DNA of 64,000 nucleotides from AP-15 sp963797115. Lineage in GTDB: Bacteria > Pseudomonadota > Alphaproteobacteria > ATCC43930 > CGMCC-115725. Positions 27,057 through 34,899 of the stretch are shown here, one piece after another (position 1 is the first letter of the stretch; each line of letters opens with the position of its first letter). Below the pieces are notes generated by a model, which had not been told where the DNA came from, searched no databases, and was given only the letters and a program-made list of their open reading frames with translations. The DNA lies in contig CAWCOH010000003.1 in the NCBI GenBank assembly GCA_963797115.1, positions 1-64,000 on the forward strand, given 5' to 3'. The translations under genes and the position numbers were made by a program.

Positions 27057-27071
27057 TATCAATCTTTGATA
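27057..27071 (+). promoter_or_regulatory. Palindrome upstream of ParD (candidate operator)
   Basis: TATCAA-TCT-TTGATA is a perfect 6-bp inverted repeat 11 bp upstream of the ParD start, in an AT-rich patch. ParD proteins are ribbon-helix-helix repressors that bind such sites, so autoregulation is likely. Confidence 0.55.
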
Positions 27072-27082
27072 CAGGAGCCGTC

Positions 27083-27343
27083 ATGGGCACTAACGTCAAC
27101 CTTACGCCGGAGCTGGAACGCTTTGCGCAGGCTTGCGTCGAAAGCGGCCGCTTCAACAATGTCAGCGAGGTTGTTAGATCCGGCCTGCGGATGCTGCAGG
27201 AGGCCGAGGAGCGCCGGACGGCCTTTGTGGCCTCGCCGGAGGCGGCGCGCGAGGAGGGCCTCTCTAAGGGGCTCGCCACAATCGAGGAAGTCGAAGGTGA
27301 GGTGAGGGCGGCGATCAATGCGGTTCGAAAACGGCGCAGGTGA
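27083..27343 (+). CDS. ParD-type ribbon-helix-helix antitoxin
   Basis: The 86-residue protein reads MGTNVNLTPELERFAQACVE, SGRFNNVSEVVRSGLRMLQE, then an acidic C-terminal tail. This is a standard ParD/CopG antitoxin. ATG 27083 follows CAGGAG. The TGA overlaps the GTG of the toxin gene (GTGA). The palindrome at 27057-27071 probably is its operator. Confidence 0.93.
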   Translation: MGTNVNLTPELERFAQACVESGRFNNVSEVVRSGLRMLQEAEERRTAFVASPEAAREEGLSKGLATIEEVEGEVRAAINAVRKRRR

Positions 27344-27635
27344 CCTCACCGATCTTCGCCCCCCGGGCACAACGCGAGTTGCGCGCGGCCGCGGTATGGA
27401 TCGCCGAGGATAATCCCGCAGACGCTCTGCTTGCCGCTGCGATGGCCGCCGCTCGCCGACTGCAAGCTAGGCCGAAACTCGGGCGCGTGAGACTGGAGCT
27501 AGCGCCGGGGAGATATCGTTTTGGTCCCTGCGTGGGTTTCCTTATCTTTTGGTCTACGACGCCGAAGCGGAGCCGCCGATTATCCTCCGTTTCGTGCATC
27601 AGTCCCGCGATCTGCCGGGGGTGCTCGATCTTTAG
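27340..27635 (+). pseudogene. ParE-type toxin, frameshifted
   Basis: The GTG start at 27340 overlaps the ParD stop. The first frame gives the RelE/ParE N-terminus (SPIFAPRAQRELRAAAVWIA, RRLQARPKLGRVRLELAPGR). The C-terminal half continues in the next frame (FPYLLVYDAEAEPPIILRFV, HQSRDLPGVLDL) to a TAG at 27633-27635. A lost T in a run of Ts near 27522 explains the break. Compared with the partial copy at 33000-33120 this gene also lacks six bases, which removes two residues of an Ala run. The antitoxin is intact, so the toxin may be dead or the base missed in assembly. Confidence 0.85.
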
Positions 27636-27659
27636 CCCGCGGATGCGGCCGATCAGCAC

Positions 27660-27920
27660 CGCATTCCGGTCGCCTGGTTCAACGACCGGCGAATTGTTTC
27701 CTCCTGCTCGACCCTCAATATCGACCGGCAGTCAGGGACCGAGAGACGTCTTCCCGAGAGGGGGTAAGGGCGCCCAGCCCCGGCCGGTCAGCACGACGGG
27801 CGGCTTGCCGCGCTCGATGATCAGCGTGACGGGACCGTTGGCCACGATCTTCCCTTTGGAGGTCGGGTCGGCCGGCGTTGATGACCGCGCGATCAGGAGA
27901 TCCTGCAACCCGCGGTAGTC
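27660..27920 (-). pseudogene. DUF882 3'-end remnant
   Basis: The stretch from about 27778 to 27920 matches the last ~45 codons of the DUF882 gene (reverse: GLQDLLIARSST, KGKIVANGPVTLIIERGKPP). It has drifted more than the other two copies. The neighbouring 27660-27777 matches 33133-33255 nearly base for base (AGCACCGCATTCCGGTCGCC and onward). It cuts the end of the Rhs immunity candidate at 27893-28204. Confidence 0.8.
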
Positions 27921-28204
27921 GTTTTATTATTGATTAATATAAGGAGCATACGTATTGCCTCGTTGATTGCCGAGCACAATTGGTGTTCAGCCTCGCTTCC
28001 CGAAGGAGCGAATGTCGATGCGGAATCGAGTGTCGCGATTTGTTGAGTTAGAGTGTGGAACCATTCGGTATCTATGAACCGCAGCTCGTCCCGCAGTTTA
28101 AGAAGTCGCTCCGCCAGGACGCCCAAATCTGCATCGTTGACGCGAGGAGATGAGATCGCTTTTTGCATCTCGCGAAGCGTATCAATGTCATTGCGATTCA
28201 TCAT
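27893..28204 (-). CDS. Candidate immunity protein of Rhs1, 3' end replaced
   Basis: This 103-residue ORF has its ATG at 28204 overlapping the Rhs1 stop codon (ATGA), so it is translationally coupled to the toxin. It is helical (NRNDIDTLREMQKAISSPRV, LAERLLKLRDELRFIDTEWF) and more AT-rich than the metabolic genes. The last ~9 residues (TTTAGCRIS) come from the adjoining DUF882 remnant, so the native C-terminus after LILINN is lost or was very close. No named family. Position is the reason to call it immunity. Confidence 0.6.
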   Translation of the reverse strand: MMNRNDIDTLREMQKAISSPRVNDADLGVLAERLLKLRDELRFIDTEWFHTLTQQIATLDSASTFAPSGSEAEHQLCSAINEAIRMLLILINNKTTTAGCRIS

Positions 28205-31200
28205 CGTTTTCCCGTTATGACAGTGACGACCTTGCCATTTGATTCCGTGATGACGGTCAAGTCATTTGTAGGATCATAGTAGCGAATCCTACCAGGGATT
28301 GGGTCTGGCAAAGGCGTAGCGGTCTGGATAGTGTTCTCGACAGCTGAAGGCATCACTCCACGGCCTTGCATTTGATCGACGGCATGCCCGCCGAATTCAC
28401 GCCCGCCAATTGTCGTATCCGGATTAGTTCCTAATGGCACATCCATAGGGTTCCCGCGCCGGCCGATCGGGGTAGATGCAGACGCCCCTTCTGCCTGCTG
28501 GGAATCGGGAGGACAATTATCCGTAGATGGCGAGGTATTGCCAGAGAGCGCGTCTTCAAGAGCGCTCACAAGCGAGCCCAATTCGAGGCCGACCAAGATC
28601 GCCCCTGGTCCTGATTCGGAAGCTACTGCGACACCAAGCGCAAATCCAATAGCAAAGCCACGCGGACCTACCCCGCTTGGGTCGACAAAATTAAGAGGAT
28701 TGTTGCTGGTATAGCGGTAGGGATCGATTCCGCCGGTAAGTCCAACTGGGTCTGCCTGGATGTAGCGCCCGATGTCTTGTGCGTAGGTGCGGAAGCCGTT
28801 GTTGGACCAGCCGGTCTCGGCGTCGGCGTACTGGCCGGGGAAGCGGAGGTTCTGGGTGATCGACCCGATGACGGCGACCGTGCCGAACGGCTGGTAATTG
28901 CCGGTCCATTGGATCGCGCTCAGATTGCCGGTCACCAGCTGCGGTGTGGTGAGCTGGTCGCCGTGGTAGTAGTGGAGGCCGGAGCCGGGCAGGACGAGGC
29001 CGATGGGGCGGTCGCCGAGGTAGATGTAGTCGGCCTGGAAATTCGGGCTGCCGGAGGAGAGGTCGCTGTCCTCGATCTGGTGGCCGGCGAGGTCGTACTG
29101 GTAGAGCGTGGTGCTTGCCGGCGGCCCCGTCAGCGCCTTCAAAAGACGCTGGCCGAAGGCGTCGTAGGTGTAGGTGGCGACCGGGCTCGAACCCTGTTGC
29201 ACCGTGGTGAGCCGGTCGGCCTGGCCGTAGCCGAAGTTGAACACGGTGCCGGCGCGATTGTCCTGGGTCACGTTGCCGGTCGGGCTGTAGGCGAACTGGT
29301 GCAGGGTCGTGGCGCCCTGAGTCACGGTCGAAAGCCGGTTGGTGCCGGCGGTATAGGCGTAGGCGTTCGTCGTTGCTCCCACCGTCTCACTCTGTCGGTT
29401 GCCGACGAGATCGTAGGTGTAGCCGAGCGAGCCGTAGCTGCCGGCCGCCGAGACTAGCCGGTTCATAATGTCGTAGCCTAAAGCCTGGCTGTTGGCCGGG
29501 GTCACCGTGTCGGCGATCGAGAGGATGTTGTCGTTGGCGTCGAAGCCGTAATTCAGATATTGCAGCTGGCTGTTGAACGACGAGAAAATACCGGTCGTGC
29601 GGTAATCAAGGTCGTAGGAGCGCGCCTCGAAGACGCCGTTGCCGTAGGCCAGGCTGCTCGGCGGGCCGAAGGGCTGGTAGACGAGCCCGTAGGCCACTTG
29701 CGTCGACGCCAGCCCGATGCTCGAATTGGCAGCGCCCACAGAGACTACCCTGCCCATCGCGTCGCGGCCGTAGGTCACGGTGAGGCCCGACGGGTAAGCG
29801 ATCGAGGCGACCCGGCTGGCGGGATCGTAGGTGTATCCGGTAGTCAGAACCGCGGACCCGTGCGTGCGAGCCGTTTGGGTGACGTTGCCGCGGCGGTCGT
29901 AGGCGAGGGTCAGCCCGCCCGCCGCATCGCTAAGCGAAGTCAGGTGGCCGATGCCGTTGGTGCCCGAATCGTAGGTATAGGCAACGTTCTCGGCCGAGCC
30001 GCCGGGATAGCTTGTCGCCAGAATGCGGTCGAGCGCATCGTAGGTGTTGTTGGTGACGGTGCCGGCGCCGTCGATGCGCTGGGTCGGGTTGCCGCCGAGG
30101 TCGTAATGGTAGACCGTCGTGCCGCGGTCGGGGCTCACCTCCTGAATCCGGTCGCCGAACCCGTCATTGACATAGCTGGTCTGGTGGGTGTTGGGGTCGG
30201 TGACGCTGGTGAGCTTGTCTCCCGGATCGTATTGCCGCGCGGTCACGCCGGTGCTCGGCTCGGTGATCGTCGTCAGCCGATTGAGCGCGTCGAAGGCCTG
30301 CGTGGTCACCCGCCCGAGCGGGTCCTGGATCGAGACGGCGTTGCCGATATTGTCGTAGGCATAGAGGGTGGTCTGGCCGACGCCGCCGATATCGGTCAGT
30401 CGCCGGCCGAGCGCGTCGAAGGTGGCTTGGCGGACGCGCGTTGTCCCTTCCAAGCCGAATGTTTCGATCTTTGTTCGGTCACCCAGCGCATCGAGGGTAT
30501 AGACGATGCGGTTGTTGAAGAGGTCGGCGATGCCGGTCAGGCGATGCGCGGCGTCGTACGAATAGACGAGCGCCGCGTTGCCGGGCAGGGTCACCTTGGT
30601 CCGGTTTCCGGCGGGGTCGTAGGAATAGGATGTTGTCAGCGGCCCGCCGGTCTCGATGATTGTGCTGGTGAGCAATCGCTGCCGCGGGTCGTAGGTCAGC
30701 TGCGTCGTTACGCTGTTCGGATCGACGATCGTCAGCGGCAATCCGCCGGCCAGGTGCGAGGTGACGTTGGTCACCTGGCTCAGACCGTTGGTCACGCTGG
30801 TCAGCGCGTCGCTGCTGTCGTAGCCGAATTGCATCAGCTCGCTGGGCGCACCGCGCGGTCCCTGGATCGAGGCCAGTAGGGAATTCGTCCAGGTATAAGT
30901 CCAGGTGCGGGTGACCCCGTTGGTCGGATAGGGGACCGTGATCGTCGTCGTGTCGGTTATTGTGCGGGTCAGGAGATTGCCGCTGGTATCGTAGGTAAAG
31001 TTGGTCGCGTCAGGTTGCCGTTCCAGTCGGTCTGGCTGGCGCGATACCCGTTCGAAGTCGTAGGTAAACAGGCGCGTCGCCGCCGCGGTCGTCGCGGTTG
31101 CCAACCGGTCGATCTCGGCGAGCTTCGGCACGCTCTGCAGGATCGAGAATTTGTAGACTTCCTGCTGCCCGAGCGCGTTGGTGACGGTGTTGACCGGGTT

Positions 31201-32493
31201 GCCGCTGGTGTCGGCGCTATAGCTGATCGTTGTCAGGTCGGCGGCGCCGGCATGCTGGCTCGACGTGGCGCGGCCAAATGAATCATAAGCCCAGGTCGCG
31301 AAACGGTTGCCGTTCTCGTCGATGACGCCCGTCAGCGCAAACGGGAAGGTCGTATTTTCGTAGAGGTCGGTCTGGCTCGTGGCGGGGCTGGTCGAGTAGC
31401 TGACCGAGGCCAGGCGATCGGTCACACCGGGATTAACGCCGCTGGAGTTGTAGCCATAGGTCAAGACCAACCCGTCCGGGGTGGCTACGGTGCTTACGAG
31501 CCCGGTGCTCAACCCCCCACTCTGCAGGTAGGTAAGGGTGAGAGAGCGGCTATAGGAATCGGTAACCGAGGCGAGCAGGCTGTTGCCGTTCTGGGTCGTG
31601 TAGGTCAGCGTCTGGGTATAGCCGTTGCGGGCGCGGATCGTGTTCAGCTGCGCGTAGGTCCCGTTAGATGCGGGGACGGTTGTGTACGTCTCGACTGTGT
31701 CGTCCTTGTCGGTCAGCGTCCAGGTTGTACCCGATTGAATGAGGGCGACGCGGATATCGCTGTCTCCCTGCCAAGTCCCTCCCGAAGCGACAAACCGGAT
31801 GACCTGGCCGCCGGGGCGCTGCGCATGCACTGCAACGGGCGATCCGCCGGAGGTGACGATGACGAGGTTGCGGTCGTAGTTCGAGCTCCACAACGTTCCC
31901 AACGTGGCCACAGGTGCCGCCGCATAGCCCGTCGTTATCGCGGTGTAATCGGCAGGACCCAGCGGCACCAAGGGGATGCCGAGGGCGTTGTAATACCGAG
32001 CGAAAGCCAGTGGATTCTGGCCCGCGGTGGTGTAATCGGTGACGCTCTCGAACTTGTTGCCGATCCCGACCGAAACAGGATTGGCGACATACGCGCGGCC
32101 GTCACAGCCGCCGCGAGGGCCGTCAGCCTTGGGATCGGTGGGCGTGGGCAGCGGCGAGCAGCCGGTAGGCAGGCCGGGATCGGGGAAAAGCCCCGCGGAA
32201 CAGATTGGGAATATTGGACTCCCATTGGTCGTGTAGGAAAAAATTCCCAGTACAATGCAATTATAGCCAATCAAAAGACCACTACTATTGTAATTTGGCG
32301 TAAATGACAAAATAGTTGCTGGATGAAAACCCGTAAAATCGTTTGCGATGTCTTGACACACGAGTTGAGCAGTCGACTGTTGATGCCCGCCGGCTTGCCA
32401 ATCCGCGCGGGCTGTCGTCGCCGTGAATGCGGTGACGAGCAAACTTATGATCCCGACGGCGCGAAATAGACGAGCAAAACGCGCAAGCGTCAT
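28201..32493 (-). CDS. Rhs-family polymorphic toxin with signal peptide (Rhs1)
   Basis: This protein has about 1430 residues. The ATG at 32493 gives a Sec signal peptide (MTLARFARLFRAVGIISLLV, cleavage near TTARA). A DUF6531-like segment follows (NPVSVGIGNKFESVTDYTTA), then many YD repeats, then the RHS repeat-associated core (YYHGDQLTTPQLVTG, FRTYAQDIGRYIQADPVGL, NPLNFVDPSG). After SALEDALSG comes a variable tip ending FGGHAVDQMQGRGVMPSAVE, RIRYYDPTNDLTVITESNGK. The HA-x2-QM-x2-RG pattern resembles DUF4258-type tips. A candidate immunity gene overlaps the stop. A short stretch around residue 490 (RVSRQPDRLERQPDATNF) looks like a compensated double frameshift. Likely role: contact-dependent competition. 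Confidence 0.92.
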   Translation of the reverse strand: MTLARFARLFRAVGIISLLVTAFTATTARADWQAGGHQQSTAQLVCQDIANDFTGFHPATILSFTPNYNSSGLLIGYNCIVLGIFSYTTNGSPIFPICSAGLFPDPGLPTGCSPLPTPTDPKADGPRGGCDGRAYVANPVSVGIGNKFESVTDYTTAGQNPLAFARYYNALGIPLVPLGPADYTAITTGYAAAPVATLGTLWSSNYDRNLVIVTSGGSPVAVHAQRPGGQVIRFVASGGTWQGDSDIRVALIQSGTTWTLTDKDDTVETYTTVPASNGTYAQLNTIRARNGYTQTLTYTTQNGNSLLASVTDSYSRSLTLTYLQSGGLSTGLVSTVATPDGLVLTYGYNSSGVNPGVTDRLASVSYSTSPATSQTDLYENTTFPFALTGVIDENGNRFATWAYDSFGRATSSQHAGAADLTTISYSADTSGNPVNTVTNALGQQEVYKFSILQSVPKLAEIDRLATATTAAATRLFTYDFERVSRQPDRLERQPDATNFTYDTSGNLLTRTITDTTTITVPYPTNGVTRTWTYTWTNSLLASIQGPRGAPSELMQFGYDSSDALTSVTNGLSQVTNVTSHLAGGLPLTIVDPNSVTTQLTYDPRQRLLTSTIIETGGPLTTSYSYDPAGNRTKVTLPGNAALVYSYDAAHRLTGIADLFNNRIVYTLDALGDRTKIETFGLEGTTRVRQATFDALGRRLTDIGGVGQTTLYAYDNIGNAVSIQDPLGRVTTQAFDALNRLTTITEPSTGVTARQYDPGDKLTSVTDPNTHQTSYVNDGFGDRIQEVSPDRGTTVYHYDLGGNPTQRIDGAGTVTNNTYDALDRILATSYPGGSAENVAYTYDSGTNGIGHLTSLSDAAGGLTLAYDRRGNVTQTARTHGSAVLTTGYTYDPASRVASIAYPSGLTVTYGRDAMGRVVSVGAANSSIGLASTQVAYGLVYQPFGPPSSLAYGNGVFEARSYDLDYRTTGIFSSFNSQLQYLNYGFDANDNILSIADTVTPANSQALGYDIMNRLVSAAGSYGSLGYTYDLVGNRQSETVGATTNAYAYTAGTNRLSTVTQGATTLHQFAYSPTGNVTQDNRAGTVFNFGYGQADRLTTVQQGSSPVATYTYDAFGQRLLKALTGPPASTTLYQYDLAGHQIEDSDLSSGSPNFQADYIYLGDRPIGLVLPGSGLHYYHGDQLTTPQLVTGNLSAIQWTGNYQPFGTVAVIGSITQNLRFPGQYADAETGWSNNGFRTYAQDIGRYIQADPVGLTGGIDPYRYTSNNPLNFVDPSGVGPRGFAIGFALGVAVASESGPGAILVGLELGSLVSALEDALSGNTSPSTDNCPPDSQQAEGASASTPIGRRGNPMDVPLGTNPDTTIGGREFGGHAVDQMQGRGVMPSAVENTIQTATPLPDPIPGRIRYYDPTNDLTVITESNGKVVTVITGKR
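28778..30628. repeat. 1.85-kb direct repeat, copy A (Rhs core)
   Basis: It is the partner of 25135-26985 (offset 3643 bp, no indels at either end checked). It covers the YD-repeat half and the beginning of the associated core. The repeat ends where the two Rhs proteins take different tips, which is the classic place for tip exchange. Confidence 0.92.
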
Positions 32494-32828
32494 GACGCGC
32501 ACTGTTCCAAATCCAATGAAAGACGCTTTGCCACGACTAAGGCCTCTCTAGCATCTCCCGCTGCACGGATTATAGTATCTGACGCACTCGCGGAGAGGCC
32601 GCCAGAGCCGGAAAATGAGCCCATCAAACGGCCGCAATTGCACCCTGCGATCGCCTGCGCGCCGGAGTTTCGGAAGCGCAGCAGCGCCGTGCGCGCAACG
32701 GCTATATCCAGGCGGCAATCGGCAAAATCGAGTTTGGTCTTTGACAAATTTGCGATTATGTGCGATACTGGCGATATTGAGATCGAGTTGGCAGCAGAAA
32801 TTGGTTGCCTCGCACTTAACATGCACAA
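32490..32828 (-). CDS. Small ORF coupled to Rhs1
   Basis: The ORF ends with a TGA that overlaps the Rhs1 ATG (ATGA at 32493-32490), which suggests coupling. Its C-terminal part (SGSGGLSASASDTIIRAAGD, AREALVVAKRLSLDLEQCAS) looks like a real helix. The N-terminal extent is uncertain; an internal ATG at 32624 would give 44 residues. No family was recognised. It could be a leader peptide or a chance frame. Confidence 0.35.
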   Translation of the reverse strand: MCMLSARQPISAANSISISPVSHIIANLSKTKLDFADCRLDIAVARTALLRFRNSGAQAIAGCNCGRLMGSFSGSGGLSASASDTIIRAAGDAREALVVAKRLSLDLEQCAS

Positions 32829-32999
32829 AATTGGCTTTGCAGATTTACCGGGATTTACAGCGGGCCGGCCCGCTGTTACCCGCTGTTCTTTATTCCGCCG
32901 TGCCGCCGGAACTCCAGGATTTTTGCGGTGAAGGCGATGCCGGTAGCTGATAATTTCCTATAAAAAATAGCAAAAACAGTGAGAACGCCGGTCAGTCGG

Positions 33000-33120
33000 C
33001 CGCGGTATGGATCGCCGAGGACAATCCCGCAGCTGCGGACGCTCTGCTTGCCGCCGTGATGGCCGCCGCTCGCCGACTGCAAGCGAGGCCGAAACTCGGG
33101 CGCGAAAGGTTGGAGCTGGC
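33000..33120 (+). pseudogene. ParE fragment, second copy
   Basis: It repeats the ParE segment at 27390-27495 (AVWIAEDNPAAADALLAAVM, ARRLQARPKLGRERLELA). It keeps the Ala-Ala-Ala-Asp codons that the 27-kb gene has lost, so it was not copied from the present-day gene. It is joined directly to the DUF882-flanking segment, with about 170 bp missing relative to the 27-kb copy. Confidence 0.85.
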
Positions 33121-33210
33121 GGTGCGGTCTTTCAGCACCGCATTCCGGTCGCCTGGTTCAACGACCGGCGAATTGTTTCCGCCTGCCCGACCCTCAAAAT
33201 CGACCGGCAG

Positions 33211-33927
33211 TCAGGGACCGCGAGAGGTCTTCCCGAGAGGGGGTAAGGACGCCCAGCCCCGGCCGGGCACTACGACGGGCGGCTTGCGGCGCCCGAAAAT
33301 TAGGGTGCCGGGACCATTGATCACCAGCTCACCCTTGCCGGGTGGGGCGAGCGGTGTCCACGACGACCGCGCGACCAGGAGATCCTGCAAGCCACGGTCA
33401 TCGAGGTCCCAATTGCGCACCGGTCCCGTGTCGAGATGGATGAAGCCGGAATGCGGGTACCAGCCGACGCCGCCACGACGCATCGCGCGTGCGGCGGTCA
33501 CCGCCTCGCCAAGCTTGCCGGCGAACCGCACATCGAGCGCACGGCCGTAAATATGCTGGCTGTTCTCGGCAACCCCGAAAGTTGTGCGGGCGAGCACCGC
33601 GTTGGTTTGACGAGAACGAAAGGCCGACAGCACCACCGCTCTCGTCTCGCCTGTGGCGGCCATGACGTCGGCGAGGAAGTCGACGACGCCCACATCAATA
33701 TCGATGGCTTTGCCGGAATGGTGATCGCGAAGGAACACCCGCAACTCGTCCATAACGCGGCCGATCGGGCCGTCGGCGTCGCGATAGACGCCATCGAAGC
33801 TCGCACCGGTATGGGCATCGACCAGCTGCAATCGGAATGGCCGTGACGCTAGCGGCACTGCGTACGCCCCAAAGGGCGCCGCCCCCAGCAGCCCAGCCGC
33901 TCCCAACAGGAAGCATCTTCTGTTCAT
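33211..33927 (-). CDS. DUF882 (YcbK-like) M15-type predicted peptidase, full-length copy
   Basis: The 238-residue protein begins MNRRCFLLGAAGLLGAAPFG, a signal sequence with a twin Arg that could direct Tat export. The DUF882 fold landmarks are present: LSAFRSRQTN, SQHIYGRALDVR (zinc His and Asp) and GWYPHSGFIHLDTGPVRNW (second zinc His). These proteins are predicted zinc peptidases that trim peptidoglycan. The last ~20 residues (GWASLPPLGKTSRGP) come from a segment shared with 27 kb and probably are not original. It lies upstream of Rhs1 on the same strand, so cell-wall access for the toxin is conceivable. Confidence 0.88.
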   Translation of the reverse strand: MNRRCFLLGAAGLLGAAPFGAYAVPLASRPFRLQLVDAHTGASFDGVYRDADGPIGRVMDELRVFLRDHHSGKAIDIDVGVVDFLADVMAATGETRAVVLSAFRSRQTNAVLARTTFGVAENSQHIYGRALDVRFAGKLGEAVTAARAMRRGGVGWYPHSGFIHLDTGPVRNWDLDDRGLQDLLVARSSWTPLAPPGKGELVINGPGTLIFGRRKPPVVVPGRGWASLPPLGKTSRGP

Positions 33928-34572
33928 TGCCCGATCCTAAAGCAATCGATCGCAGGCTGGAAAGCGGCGATCGGGCTCCGTAGGGAGAAAGTGGAGTATC
34001 GATCGATAAGCCTCCGACCTCTCATTCCGCGCGGAGTCAGTTCCCCTTTTCTGATACTTATCATCCCGGAGCATGCAACTTGCAACAATGGATTAAAGAA
34101 GGATGAGGACTATTTCGCTTTCGCGTTCACACGCAATTTCGTGGCTCTTACACGGGAATGCCCTTTTTCCAAAAGACCCTCGGCACGTTCCGAGAGGGGC
34201 GGCAATCCGGGTTTTTACGGAATGCTGCGGCAATTGGCTCCCTGACTGAGTGGCTTGGTGCTGCCGGGCAAAATCAGGTGCTACAGGTATCGACGGCGCG
34301 CAGATTTCACGATGTGTCGGATGTCTTCGGCGAGCTGCCCTCGCAGCTTCGACGCTGGCTTCTTCGCGTCAAGTGCGCCAGGGCGCGAGCGAATGTTGGT
34401 TAACGGGCGCCTTTTAACCACGCGGGTGAGCCGCCTCACAAAATTTGGGGCAGATCGAATTTATCTATCGCTTAGCTGATGGGCTTTCCCATCGCTGACG
34501 CGTAGTTGCTCTGTTCTAAGAAGGCAGACCGTTTGATCAACCCGACTAACAACACACACAGCGGAGGTTGCC
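33928..34572. other. Intergenic, no gene seen
   Basis: About 645 bp that contain the DUF882 promoter at the left and end in a strong ribosome binding site (GCGGAGG) at the right. Readable frames between are short and unconvincing. The left part (33990-34150) is relatively AT-rich. Confidence 0.4.
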
Positions 34573-34738
34573 ATGGAACTCGATAGTATCGACAAGTGGC
34601 TCAAGTATCGACAAGTGGCTCATAGCCACCTGTTTTGGTGCGTTGGCTACTCTATGCCGCAAGGCCCTCTCTAGTCGGACGTTTGACCGGCCGATCGGTC
34701 ATGCGCGTCCTCGACTTCCTTTATACCGATGCCCATAG
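34573..34738 (+). pseudogene. Small ORF broken by a 19-bp tandem duplication
   Basis: The ATG at 34573 has GGAGG six bases upstream. As written it reads MELDSIDKWLKYRQ and stops at 34674. Removing one copy of the 19-bp repeat (34604-34622) gives a 48-residue frame (MELDSIDKWLIATCFGALAT, then LCRKALSS) ending at 34738, with a hydrophobic stretch in the middle. A small membrane peptide inactivated by replication slippage is the simplest reading. Function unknown. Confidence 0.5.
34585..34622. repeat. Perfect 19-bp tandem duplication
   Basis: AGTATCGACAAGTGGCTCA occurs twice in a row (34585-34603 and 34604-34622). It shifts the frame of the small ORF it lies in. Confidence 0.95.
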
Positions 34739-34789
34739 CAAAGAGTGGAATCTGGGAGGGAAGCAACTATGGAGGGTGCACAATCCGAA

Positions 34790-34821
34790 ACAGCGTCTGC
34801 CTGGTGATCGGCAGGCGCTGT
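34790..34821 (+). terminator. Stable hairpin in the gap before the 34.9-kb gene
   Basis: ACAGCGTCTGCC and GGCAGGCGCTGT pair over 12 bases with one G-U, leaving an 8-nt loop. It may be the terminator of a small transcript starting near 34560, or part of a small RNA. No clear U-run follows. Confidence 0.35.
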
Positions 34822-34857
34822 CTCGGTATTAGTGCTGCCTCGGACGGGGTACAACTA

Positions 34858-34882
34858 GGGAGAGGGCAGAGAGGCCTCTCCC
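34858..34882 (-). terminator. Hairpin after the stop of the 34900-36387 gene
   Basis: GGGAGAGG and CCTCTCCC pair around a short loop, 18 nt past the stop codon of the reverse-strand gene. It fits a transcription terminator, although no long T-run follows. Confidence 0.4.
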
Positions 34883-34899
34883 GTTAGCCCGGTCGCGGG

